Positions 37,201 through 49,700 of a DNA stretch of 64,000 nucleotides are shown here, piece after piece. Where the stretch lies: contig SSBO01000012.1 in NCBI GenBank assembly GCA_005281725.1, forward strand, positions 21,530,779-21,594,778, in the 5' to 3' direction. The stretch's first letter is position 1. Each line of letters starts with the position of its first letter. The position numbers were made by a program, and so were the translations under genes. This DNA comes from Wuchereria bancrofti. Its lineage: Eukaryota > Nematoda > Chromadorea > Rhabditida > Onchocercidae. Below the pieces are notes generated by a model. It saw only the letters and a program-made list of their open reading frames with translations. It was not told the origin of the DNA and made no database searches.

Positions 37201-39502
37201 TACTGTATTCCTGAAAAAACACGAAGTTCTGAGCACTGATATTTAAAAAACTAACATAAGGCTAATCAATATTCAATTTTTTCCGAATCCACTACTGCAA
37301 GAATTCCTCCCAACAACGTGCCAAACTAATACTTTCACGACATAATGAGTATCCACGTGCTTTCATACTATTATAAATTTCGGCGAAAAAAAAAACGGTC
37401 TCTTAAATCAAACAAACCAAAATACGAAAGAAAATAACCTGAGCTGTTCGATAAGATTAGGAGGATATCCCAAATCTTGAAATATTAGTGTGTGAGCTTT
37501 TTCCTTCGAAACAAATAAGAAGTTTCGCCTAAAATCACTTATCAATTGGAAAAGATAAAAAAAGTGTTTTATCATGTCTAATAAATACTAGACCGATTGC
37601 CGAACCAAAGAAATTTGAAAATCTCAAGATCGAAAATATTACCATCCACGTTTATCTACTACTCCTTTCCATACCGGGTCAGTCTGAACGTTTCGTTCAA
37701 TCAATCGACGCCACAGCTTTCCGTGCGATATGATTCGCCGCCAAGTACGACTGACCTTTTCACTTGAATTCAGCCAACGAGCATCAAGGAACGATAAAAC
37801 ATACCTTGCTAGTCGATCTGAAACAAGACGTCGGTTCCGATATTTCTACGTCGAAAACAATCAGATTTTTGAAACAAAAATATCATCCACTTTCATCTAC
37901 AACTGTTCTAGTTTTCTTAGCGATAGGGGTACAAAAAAAGCTAAAAACAGCAGGAACCTCAGTAACAAAACCAAAAGTTCTTTGTCTGGTTTGCGTTCGA
38001 AACAAATTTTATAATTTCTCGAAAACACTTTTTTTTTTTTGCTGAAAACCTGGTAAGAAGGCGATGAAGTCTCGCTGCAAAATAGGTTTCAAAAATGCAT
38101 CTATTTGTCCGTGTTGATCATGGCACATACTACGGATAAGAGTTTTGACGAAATCCACTTGATCTTGATCCGTCCAACTGATGAACTTCTGCGAAAATAA
38201 ATTGTAATAAGTAAAATGTAATAGAGAATGCATAAAATCTAGTGCTTCTGTCCTCAAATATACTTTGCATGATAAATGTACAAATCAAAAGATCTTTCAA
38301 TTTTATAACCGTAGAAGTATTCCAAAGCGTTAACTGGTGTAATACCACGGAATTCTTATATTCCCTTTAAGTTAAAGATACAATAAAACCATTCAGTATA
38401 CTATGTAACTTCATATTAATCCTTATAAATTAAAAAATTATAAATGATGCAGTTCTCAAAATGACTTGTGTACTTTAATTGTTTAATGTGGAAATATGTG
38501 AACGCTAAATACTACTCCATGTTTAAAAAGTACAAATATATTAGTCACAGCAAGGTAAGATGGAAGAATCTTCAACATCTTTTACATTATAAATCAGCTA
38601 CAATTGACATGAATCTGAATCCTTTAGTATGTTTCAAATATAAAGTCAATAACTCACTTCTAGTACAGACTGACGCTCGTTCAGGTAAAGTGCGCTCAGA
38701 TTTTTTTCTTTTTCTCTGAGAGAAAGATCTGCCATAAGTTCAGCTGTTGATTCGCCCTGAAGCGATTCAGGCTGTAACGAATAAAATGTCAAGAATCCAC
38801 CATACTAAATTTAATTAAGACCAAAAGCTGACTTGAACAGCAAAAGAAACATTAAACTGGTAACTATTTTCACATACATGAGTCATTCAATATTTACTAA
38901 CACCCTCGCTTTAAAAATACTGTGACAGATATCAATTAAAATATTGTGAAAATATTGTGACAAGCTTTTACAATTAACCTAAGATAATTCTACTTTTTAC
39001 GAGACATACTAACAGAAAAGATGCTTCTTCAACCTTTAGTGCTTTACTGCTGAATTTACTACATAGATTTTTCCGATGGTGGAAACAGCTGTACTGCAAT
39101 AGCTCTACTGCTAAATTCCACAAAAATTTCCAGGATATCAAATGCTACATAGACATGAAAGCGAAAAACATAATATCTTAAAAATATTATTTTATACTGA
39201 CATATTAGTGTTCAGTGTGTTTCTACCAAGTTCTACGATATACTATCAATTCTAACCTCTTTAGCATGTTTAAAAATATTTGGAATGGAAGTGATTACAT
39301 AGCATTTGAGACCAAGCATATAAACAGCAAGCACAAAAACAGGTCTTTACAGCTAACATGGCTATGTCGAGATGAATCGGCCAGTGATGTCTACATCAAA
39401 AAAAAAAAAAAGAAAAGAAAAGAAAAAACTAACGACGACTTCGTCCGAACAACTGTAATGGTCTCCTTGACTGTTAGGAAGTGCATTATTCATCGTTGAC
39501 AT
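34271..39502 (-). CDS. lin-23: F-box/WD40 protein LIN-23 (beta-TrCP), SCF ubiquitin ligase receptor
   Basis: Substrate receptor of SCF ubiquitin ligases that recognises phosphodegrons and limits cell proliferation and Wnt-type signalling. Fifteen exons join in phase to 625 aa: 39502-39434, 38771-38658, 38188-38050, 37817-37643, 37528-37439, 37210-37062, 36934-36751, 36395-36297, 36200-36050, 35788-35670, 35566-35456, 35379-35301, 34959-34716, 34598-34517, 34343-34271. The homodimerisation D-domain ([20 protein letters not shown]) comes first, then the F-box ([18 protein letters not shown]), then seven WD40 repeats from about residue 246, including [40 protein letters not shown] and [12 protein letters not shown] divergent polar tail ends in RRRDADARI. 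Human BTRC is 605 aa. The 23-codon first exon starts [14 protein letters not shown] and is supported by phase and by a TTTTTCTCAG acceptor 44 nt upstream. The intron after exon 7 appears to use a GC donor. Confidence 0.96.
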
Positions 39503-39545
39503 TGCTATGCTGATTGAAGTTTTTCTTCGTTCTCAAACACGTGGC

Positions 39546-39556
39546 CCTGAGAAAAA
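39546..39556 (-). promoter_or_regulatory. candidate spliced-leader acceptor upstream of lin-23
   Basis: CTTTTTCTCAG on the minus strand lies 44 nt upstream of the lin-23 start with no matching donor nearby, as expected for nematode trans-splicing. Confidence 0.45.
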
Positions 39557-40786
39557 GAAATACACAACATACAGTTAGCGAATCGAATAGTACACCACGA
39601 CAAATGACATCATTGTTGCTATTAGAAGTAATTAAACAATGCAAATCTATAAAAACTAGACAATGATAAATTCTTCTGCAAATGCTTATAATTAGATTAA
39701 ATGATGAATACACACTGATATCATGTATGCCTAATCACATACTGAATATTCGAACTTTAAGCAGAACTGTTAAAGCCACTACTCTAATACATTCAATTAC
39801 TTTATTAATGCTGAGTTGAGAAAAAGATAGAACTGTTAGCTTAAAATGAAAAATTTTAAAACTCAGCAACTTCCAAATGTTATTTTTGATCAAATACTTA
39901 TAAGTAATTGAAGTTTTGTAAATTTTCGCATACACAATAATGAAACATCAAGATTACTAATCGGAATACCGGATCGATCTACGACACACACACCGGAAAA
40001 CCCTATCTCCCTTCCCACCTATGACATTCCCCTCCATCACATCACTTTCGAACAAAGACAAAATATCAGATCTGCCTCGTCTAACAATAACGCTACAGTT
40101 TTCATAACATAAGATGACAGAACATAGAAAGTTGGGAGTAAGCAGGATGCTATGCAAACAATTGAAGGATGAATAGTTTTGAGGAGAGTTCTGAGAAGTA
40201 GTCGATTATGGGCTAACTGTCATTATGATGAATCAATATCATTCCATTTCTTTTCTCTCGAATATATTTTATCATCTTGTCATCTTGAAGTTCGGTGCTA
40301 TCGGATTGGAATGCAATAATTCACCTTGGGAAATGTTATTTACTTTAACTTTAATACTATACTTTATTTTACATTTGATAATTTAACATTTAACAATTTG
40401 ATCATTAGAAATCCGAAATATTAACATTAATGAATTAGTAATCGTTGTAAATAAGTCTTATTTAAAATGATATGTTGAGGATATTTGCAATTGATTTTTC
40501 TTTTAAGCAAAATTAATCCAAAATTTTCAATTACCAATTTAAAGCAAGATGCATGGTTACTTTTGTAGTAAGTAATTCTTATTTTTGACGCTTTTCAATT
40601 ATTTATTAAATATGCCCAACTTGCTTTTTTACTGATAATATGTGATCGTCGTTGCAAGCAGTTCGTTTTTCCTTAGTAATGAAATAAGGTGTACACTTCA
40701 TAATGTATAGACATACATCATCTCTCTATTTCAGATATTGTGAATCATTCAACGCTTATCAGCAATAGTCATATTTCATAAATGAA
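39557..40786. other. intergenic region between divergent genes
   Basis: Lies between lin-23 (minus) and the unrecognised 146-aa gene (plus), so it probably holds both promoters. Its right half, from about 40380, is the intact member of a diverged duplication whose other copy starts near 58220. No exon was identified. Confidence 0.45.
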
Positions 40787-42256
40787 ATGAAAATGGTAAG
40801 ATTTTGTTCATCAAGCCTTTTTTCTCTCATAGCATTTGTCAAATGATATTTTTGGCTTAAATGTTTGGCTTAGATGAGTTTGGCTTAGATGTTCCTTTTA
40901 TCATGTTTTCATATTTCATATTTTGATCTGTATTTCATGTCATATAATTTTGCAGCTTAAACAACAAAGTTTACCATGCCAATTAACCTTTCGCAATGAG
41001 GAGGAAACAGCGGTATGCATTTCAATTAGCGGGCTTTGTTATATGTTTGTAGGATACAACGGAATTGTAATTTGATTGAAATCTGTTCGAATATGTTTAT
41101 CATGCTTTTTGTAGCACCACTTATTTCTCGTTCTAAAGCGGAGTAAAGCTGGATTTTATAAATTACACACATCAATCATTTTACTAATTTAATTCATGGT
41201 CCATCCAGAACATATCATGAGCAGGTCACGAATTATTCTTTATGTATTTCAACGGTGTAAGTTTGACTGCTTATTTCAGACTACGAAATCCATTTTTCCA
41301 ATACGTACAGACCATGAAATTGCTATTAAAGCTCAGCCTTGTTCATCAAAAAACAAAGGTTGACTATATCTTTTGCTTGAAATTTGCTACAAAATAATGA
41401 ATTTTAGTCTACTTTTAGTAATTCAGGGATAAGTGAAGTTACCTAATTACTCATTGGATAATTTTAATTATGTTTGAATTACCGGGAATAGAATTATTTT
41501 TTTTTGAATTTCGCCAACCGTTAAGGTTAAGTTTTGATGCGTAAATACTATACCGATTTTTAATTTTCTTTTCATGGTAGTATTGCAGCTTATGGCGAAC
41601 CCCCTGACGTCTTCTTTCTTGACTTATCTTCTGTAGAATTTTTGTATTCGATATTTAACAATCGATTTTCTGCCGAAAACAATGCTAGTAGGTTTTTTCT
41701 GGGAGTTAAGAGAAGATGTAAGTTTGAAGTGAAAGTGCCTGTCTTTTCAATGTTCATAATTTAAGATAACTTATTTCCGCACTGTGTGTTCGTTTGATCT
41801 TTTCTTAACGCTGTTTATTAAAATTTTCTCATTTTGTGTTAACTGGTTGTAAAGTACATATAAATTAAAATAATCCTACGATATATGATGTCCAATACCA
41901 AAACATATCCAACTCCTTCTGCTGATTCTTATGTTCTTTAGCTTCCAACTAGAGTTTTACTTTTTTCAGGAACAAATACAAGTGAGTCATGTAAGGTAAA
42001 TCGCTGCAATCAGAAACTGGTTCGTAAAATATTTATTTTTTCTTGAGATTATCGGGCATGCAGTTTGCTTATTTTAGTTTTACAGGTTCCATGTCTGCCT
42101 TGGCAACAGTCTTTACGTCGTGTTCGTGGTAGAGTCAAATATCACATAGGAAGGTTGACGAATCTTAAGGAAACTATAAAGTTTAGCAAGTTGGATGATT
42201 GTGAGCAAGAAGTAATTTTTCATTACTTCCGTATTCATTATATTATTATGCAGTAA
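40787..42256 (+). CDS. unrecognised protein, 146 aa, basic C-terminal half
   Basis: Six exons join in phase: 40787-40795, 40956-41012, 41280-41358, 41589-41687, 41970-41995, 42086-42256. All donors are GT (GTAAGA, GTATGC, GTTGAC, GTAGGT, GTAAAT) and acceptors are TTGCAG, TTTCAG or TACAG. The protein begins MKMLKQQSLPCQLTFRNEEE, has a hydrophobic-acidic stretch (PPDVFFLDLSSVEFLYSIF) and then a very basic segment (SLRRVRGRVKYHIGRL). No domain, signal peptide or membrane helix is recognisable. The last exon may end earlier at a GTAATT donor after CEQE. The 9-nt first exon is weak, so the true start may differ. A decayed copy of this region lies at about 58.2-59.5 kb, which argues that this copy is the functional one. 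Nucleic-acid binding is a guess from charge alone. Confidence 0.55.
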
Positions 42257-43765
42257 GACCCGATAAATTTCATAGGCTATTTCATGGCCTTCGTTTTTTT
42301 TTTTTCACAAGTTACAAAATAAGGTGACCAATCTATTATTTGGATCCTAAAATTATTGAGATTATTATTTAGTAATTATTTAGATCCTAAAACAAAAGCA
42401 CGCAACAGAAATTTTCAACAAAATACACAACAGATATGTGCAAATGCTGGAAGAACTGCCGACTGCTGAAGGAGTGATTACCGAGTTAGTAATACTAGAG
42501 TGTAAATTGAATCTTTTGCAGCTAATCAATTTTCTCCTAAAGGTTAAATTAATTGATGAATGTTCAGTTTTTTTGGGCATATCTTCCTGATGGCAAACAT
42601 TAAAATGAGGTGACCTTTGTTAGTGGCAGACATCGATTTTTCCTTATAGCCTTCCAACGTTTATTTCTTGTGCTTGGATTTCTCCAGATGTCGTATAAGC
42701 AAAACTTCTTTCCTTTATTCATCCTCTTTTTGATTTCCCGTGGTAATATTCCAGTGAATGGAGTGCATTCTATCGCTAATTTGCTGTGAATTTTGTTGGT
42801 TTGTTTTTGTAACGAGATTTTGAGCCTCAAAGTAAAACTAGCAGGAGGAAAAACCGGAGAATTTAGAAAACCAACCAAAATTTTGCGAAAAATCTCCTAA
42901 TCCAAAGGAAGAAATTTTAATTAAACTAAATCCAAATAAAAATATAATTCTAGCTGAACCATAATCTGATATAGTATTTAATATTTTATAAACCTCATAT
43001 AAAGCTACCAGATCCCAAATTAGCACTAATTAAACTTAATAACAAAAACAACAAAACCACAAAAAAGAAAAAAAACCATCAAAAGAACATATCTAGGTAA
43101 CTGAGATATCCATCAAAATCGATTAAAAAAATTGATTAGCAGTTTAAAAATCAATAGTAGTTTATCTGATTTAGGCATTTTTATAGCACTTATATTTACA
43201 GATTCAATAACGTAACATATTCTTGTGTTAATTAATTTTCCCATATGTCAAAAGAAACTGAATGATTACGTAATAGGCATAATCAAAATAAGCTAGACAG
43301 GTCGTGTTTTTTAGATCACACATTGGTAAGATAAATTTTTTATAAATTAAAAGTACAATCCTTTGTAAGACTGTTGTTCGTTCCTCTCTATCCACATTAA
43401 TCTTAAAACAGTTTAGTTTATTGTCACATCAACGATTTCATTGAGTAGTTTATGTGAGCAATTTCGTCCTTTTTCTTTTGTTGATTACTTATGATATTCT
43501 CTTCTCTCGCTAGGTTAGAAAAGAAATGCCATTTGCTTGGAGGAAGCACGTTTCTTTTTTGGCTCAGATTAACTTCCTTAGGCTGAACAGATTTTTGCTT
43601 GGCTTCAAATTATAGGTAGATTTTGATTATGTGGTTTAGTTGTTTATGATTGAAACTTTATAAATGTTGGATTGTTTAAAAAAAATTCATATTTTTTTAT
43701 AATTTGTGGATTTAATAGTCTAAAATACTGCATAAATATTACATGAATATTAACGGTTTAGACTT
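42257..43765. other. intergenic region with two open frames of unknown status
   Basis: Between two plus-strand genes. Minus-strand frames at 42600-42878 (basic, 92 codons) and 42838-43026 (hydrophobic, 62 codons) overlap. They lack acceptor/donor partners and resemble no family I know, so they are not called as genes. The rest is AT-rich. Confidence 0.4.
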
Positions 43766-46700
43766 ATGGAACATGAAATAGAACGTTTTGCATGCGGATT
43801 GCCGGTGTATAACATTAGAGAAGACATCAAAAACATCCTGTGCAATCAGGTTGGTGCACATTTTCTGTCTTTTCCATGATTTTATTTGATTTTTTGGTTT
43901 TTAATAGCTTTATTATTGCTAGAAATAATGCTAGACGTAATCTTGTTATCAAAATTCTGTTCGTTGAACAATACTCTTATTTGATTATTGTTCTCACCAG
44001 TTTTTTTCAAATTTAATTTGTTTTAAATTGCAAATTTAGGGAAGAGTATTGCTTATTGTGGCAGGTACTGGTTCAGGTAAAAGTACACAAATTCCGCAAT
44101 ATTTATTATTGGATGATATCATTGATCCTTCACAGAAAATTCTGTGTAGTCAACCACGCAAGGTTTTTCCTTTAACATCATTTGTTGGAGATTTATGTAA
44201 CATAAGTGGAATTGCTTTAAAAAGAAATATAAACATTCTTGTAGGCTGCAATATACGAACTATCCTCAAGAGTGGCGAAAGAAACATCACTGAATAATTA
44301 TTGTTTCGTTAACGTTCCCGTATATAAAGATGGGTAAGCATTTACACTTTTTTTAGAATGAAATAATTTATTACAGCTTTCGATTAGTGTATATAGTTCA
44401 GAGCTTAGTCCTGGTACATACTCTTTAGAATGTATTATAATTCTTGCTGTTTCTTTTCAAACTTCAGACAGTTGCATTAAGATTGTTTCTTTTTTATTTT
44501 CATGTTAGGTTATCTGTATCAATTAATATATTTCAGGTTAAGACCTAGTTTGGATGCAAAAATAAATTTCATAACAGAGAAGCATCTTTTGGATTGTATA
44601 AAACAAGATCCTACATTGTCGGAGTTTGGATGCGTTATGATTGATGAAGTTCATGAGAGGACTATCTATACTGATATATGTTTAGGGATGATGAAAAAAA
44701 TACTTAAGTTGCGATCGGATATGAAATTGGTCAGTTTCGTTAGAAGTTTTATAATGAACTAATAGTTTTTAAGTATTCGCTTCTGTTCTTGAATCCTAAT
44801 GTGAATAATCTTATTTAGGTGATAACTTCTGCAACACTAGACCCAGAATTATTATTAAATTATTTCGCTGAGTTTCAAGCAAAAAAACTAGAAATTCCAG
44901 GACATCATTACTCCATCAAAATTTGTTACGAGCCACCCTTTTCTGGATGCAAAGGGTTGGTTTAAACATTTTTCACAAAAAAATTGATTTGTGCTTTGTA
45001 AACTGTCCCTTTTGCACATATTTCATAGGCATATGGGTGTTTCCATTAAGTTAACATGTGCTTCACAGCGAACATATAACATGTTTTGTAAATCACTTCA
45101 TTATGATTTAGTTGTCCTTACTATGCATTATTCCACTTACTCCTTTTTTTGGTCCCTCAATTACAAATGTACCTAAGTTTTCAACCTTTTAAGACTATTT
45201 TTAGTAATTTGATCCAAACTATTCCTGATTTTGCCATCTCTTTGGTTATTTCTCTACAATTTGTTTCTTTTTTTTTTTGCAGAATTAGAGCTTTGATACA
45301 GGATTATGTTGATCGAACAGTGGAAAAAGTAGTAGATATTTGTAAGAGTGAAGCTGAGAAGCAACCTTTTGAAGACATTTCTTGGGAAGATAGCTTGGAA
45401 ATACATGCAGCACACATTATGGCTTTTTTGCCAAAGTAGGACAGTTATTTATTTATTTTTTTGATACTTCGTGGAACCAAATTTTTGATACTTTGTCTAA
45501 ATTCTATAAGTACCTGTCCATTATTCAAAGTTGATATGTGTAACTGCTATTTAGGGGTCTAACACATGGGTTCAAAGCTGACTTATCTAAATCAAGATTA
45601 ATTGCACAGTCTTAATTCTGTCCTGAAGAAATAAGTATTTTATGTCCTCAGAAATCTGTTCTAGTATTTTGCATTTATTGTCATCTTTTTATTTTTCGTG
45701 CAGTTCCTTTGAAGATCATTTTTAGTCCTTATGAAACACTAATAGCTGAAGAACGCCTCTCCGAGCGACTAGCGGAAATTAAGCACAGTGTGAACGTGAA
45801 AATCGTGACATTATATGGAAAAATGCCAATTGAAGATCAAATTGAAGTTTTTGCTCCTTTACAGCCCGAATATCATCATAAGGTCATTACGCTTTCCAAG
45901 CTTTCTTGATTTATTGTTATTGTCATCTTACAGACGTATAGTTTTCATCTTTAAAATTTCATTGCAGGTTATTTTTACAACAAATGTCGGTGAAACTTCG
46001 ATTACTATTCCAGGTGTTCGGTACATTGTAGATTGCGGCTTGGCGAAGGTATGCCGATTTCTTTATTTTTATTTCTTTGCAAAGTCTAAATATTTACGAT
46101 GGGAATCGATTTTTTCGACTTCCTGTATGTCTATTTTTGCAAGTGATTACTTTCATTCAGGTGAAAAAGTTTGACGCTATCAGTCGAAAAAATGTCTTAG
46201 AAATGGGCTTGATATCGAAGTCTGCAGCAGAACAACGGGCTGGAAGAGCTGGGAGAACAGCACCAGGTTTTAGAAGATTTTGCTATTTAGAAATTATCTC
46301 TTCTGAACATTCGGAAGAGGGATGTGGTCTTAAGTCACACGTTTCAGATTTTTCTACGGATACAATTGGGATCGAATTAAAATAAGACTTACGGGGTGTC
46401 CATCGGATCTAGGCGTATGAGTTAGAAAAAAGTGGAGTTCTTGAATAAGCGGAAGAAAAGTGATTCAAAAATTAGCTTATTAATTCCAGCTGGTGAGATT
46501 TGATTAATTTACATAAGGAATGAAAAGGACTAGTTTTACTTAAACTTAGCTTAAAGAGGAATGTAATATTTACTTAGCTTTCTTTGAACAACTTCTGTTA
46601 TGGTCAGTACCGTAATTAAATTTTGTTTAGGAATTTGTTATCGTCTTTACTCGAAGGAGCAATATGAGGAAATGGAATCCAGAAACGTTCCAGAGATCCT

Positions 46701-49700
46701 TTTCACCAACCTTGATGAAGCAGTATTGCACATGATAGCAGCTGGTGTTACGGACCCAGCGGAATTTGATTTTGTTGAGAAACCGAATTCAAGCGTTTTG
46801 ATGCATTCGAAGGCACTTTTGAGGTGTGATTTTTAAAACACAGTGTCTATAATTTTCCAGGTTTTGAAGAGACGTGCTGAATGAAACATTTTAGGTCGTT
46901 GAAAGCCGTTGAAAGCTGCGGAACTATGTTGGTTTTAACTCAGCTGGGTAAAAAGATGAAACAATTACCTGTGGAACCACGTCTCGCAAAAATGGTTCTG
47001 GATTCTGTGCAGTACGACTTAGTGTCTGAAACGGCGATCGTCTGCGCATCTATTCATGTCGGGTCGCTTTTCCATCGTAGGATTAAGCAAAATGTAATAT
47101 TTTGAAGTATATTCTGGTAGAAAACAACTTCACGCAGTTTCTTTTCAGATTACCTTATAGTCAATAATATTTTCATTTATATTTATATCATTTTTTATAC
47201 TTATATTATTTGCGAGATTCCCTAAAATCTTATTAATAGGTTTGGAATGAGAGAAATAGAGGAAATAGACGATGTATTATTCTTTTATTTTTGCTAAATA
47301 AAAGGTCAGCATACCTTTCGCATGCCATTCCTTTTCACCTATTAGTGTTTCATTACTCTTAAAGTACGGCAAGATACTTCATATCTTCTCGCCTACTTGT
47401 GTTAGTGAAGCATTGAAATAAAGGCAGCAATTTCTCCATATAGTAAGATTTTATCAGGCAATAGTGGAATATCTCATATTTCTGGTATGTGAAATGTTAT
47501 TATGACATAAATTGTTTTTTCATTTCAGAAGTTGATTCTAGCAGATCAAAAGAAACTATCGTTTTGTGAAGATAGTGGTGATCCAATGACATTTTTAGCG
47601 GTACTTTAATTTTTCTTGATGCCTAATTAATGAATTAGTTTGAATGGACTTTTAAAATAATTTAGATTTTGTAGCATTGCTGAAATCTTTTCTTCATACT
47701 TTTTTATTAATTTCTTTTCCCTCCGTTTTTATATATTTTTTCCTATTACCTTGTTTCTACTAGTAATTGCTCATTACTGTCCCGAAAAAGTGAGAGGGCT
47801 ACTGTTTATTGCAGTATGTTGACATGATAATAGGTTGTCAATTTTTTGCAGCTATGTTTTATATGGCTGATTTGTTTCATTGTAAGTGCAAAATATACTT
47901 TAGGTATTCCTGCAATATATAAGGACACCAAAAAGTCGATTCAAATATTGGTGTTTTGAAAATTTTGTAAATTCAAAGCACATGAAATATGTGTTTAACA
48001 TTGCCTATATGATCTGCAAAATTATTTGTCGTCTTACAGTAAGTATGCATTAATCTTTTGCATTCTTTTCTTGTATCCTATAAATTATTGTCAAGTTCTG
48101 AATTTTGTTAATTGACGTTTTGTATATTTTTTAGTGCAAGTCATCTATTTTATTTTAGAACGCAAACTAGATGCATATGATAAGTTTTACACAAGGTTCC
48201 TATTGAATTGTTTAATTCAGGGTCGTAATGTGGACATAAACAAGATTGATATTTCAAGAGCACGAACATTTATTCCCAATCTTTTCTGTCGATCCTTTGC
48301 AAGTAACCTGGCAATGTATTCTGGTTTACCGGAACGTGGATATTATGATTTTAATGAGAAGAAATATGTCTTCGTATGTTGCTAGATACTCCAAAACTGA
48401 CATAATACCTCCAGCAAGTTCAGAATTAGCGACAGGAAGTGTACGAAGTTATAGATATTCTACCACTTCCAATTGTATAGAATTCATAGTTTTTTGAACG
48501 TACTTCTCTTCTAATTCGATTCGTAGTCTTATCAGATGCAATTTTGACAGCAATACAAAATTTACATGGTTTCTTTCCGTCCCAGTTCGCGTCTAATTTT
48601 GCAGATTCATCCATCGTCAGCTTTAAAATACAACGATATAACTCCGGAATTTATTGTTTATGAATGTTCTATATGTACCTCAAATGATTTCGTATTTAAT
48701 GTCTGCGCTGTGGATCCCTCTTGGTTACATGAAATTGGTCATTATGTATTGGAAGAGGTAAGAAAGGTATGTTCACTCTTATTATTCATCGGATATGCTA
48801 TTTTTTTATCAGGTAAAGGCAGATTCATAAGATTTTTCTTATGATATATTCTTCTGTCATGTGAAAAAGTTCGCTTCTCTATAAGTATTCGACCAAACTT
48901 GCTAGTATTTCTTAACATTTTATTCTTACTCTTGTGATTTAATAACGAATTTCATAACGGATGTTTCAAATTTGTTGCAGAACAAATTAGTGCCGTATAA
49001 CATTAAATGTGGAATTACTACAAAGAATTGGATTATATCGCATAAGGATATGCTTCAGCAAGAGGTATATAAAAGATTTAAAAGTTTTGCTTCAAAGAAG
49101 AAGCGTAGAGGCATTACATGTATCCCCAATTTCCATCTGAAATAAAAGTTGATTGACGGTACACTTTTTTGTCTATTTATTATTGTATAAAACATGAAAG
49201 ACTTTTTTTATCAGTAATAGAAGTCTTCGCCATTGCAGTAAATTTTGTTTAGGTGGGAGTGGAATGTGTTGAAAAGAAGAGGTTCAGTGATCCATACCAC
49301 AGACTTCAGATTTATGTTCCAGTTAAAAATCTCCCAAAAGTATGAAATTTTTTATTTAACAAGTTATATACTTTTATTAAATAACTACGGTGCAAATATT
49401 TCATAGTAATTTGGCAAATAATGCAATGAATTTCATAAAGTACAATTTTTTGCTCTGCAAAGATGAGAATATGAACATTTCTTGATCTCTATCAGGATGT
49501 TGTTGATTGTAGTTGCATTTTCAGTTGAAGGCATTTATTGATCGGATTATAGAAGAAAAAGTGGATTTATTGTGTAGGAAAACGAGAGAAGTGCGAATAA
49601 TGCATGCAGATTACATGGTCAGTGTTATTTTATTCTCATAATTAATGGTAAAGAATTAATTTTGAGAAGAAATATTGTTATAATCATATGATTATGGTTG

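Noticed and set aside
39215..39499. 94-codon plus-strand open frame
   Set aside because: It runs antisense to lin-23 exon 1 and its intron and contains a poly-Lys run from an A tract; no splice support.
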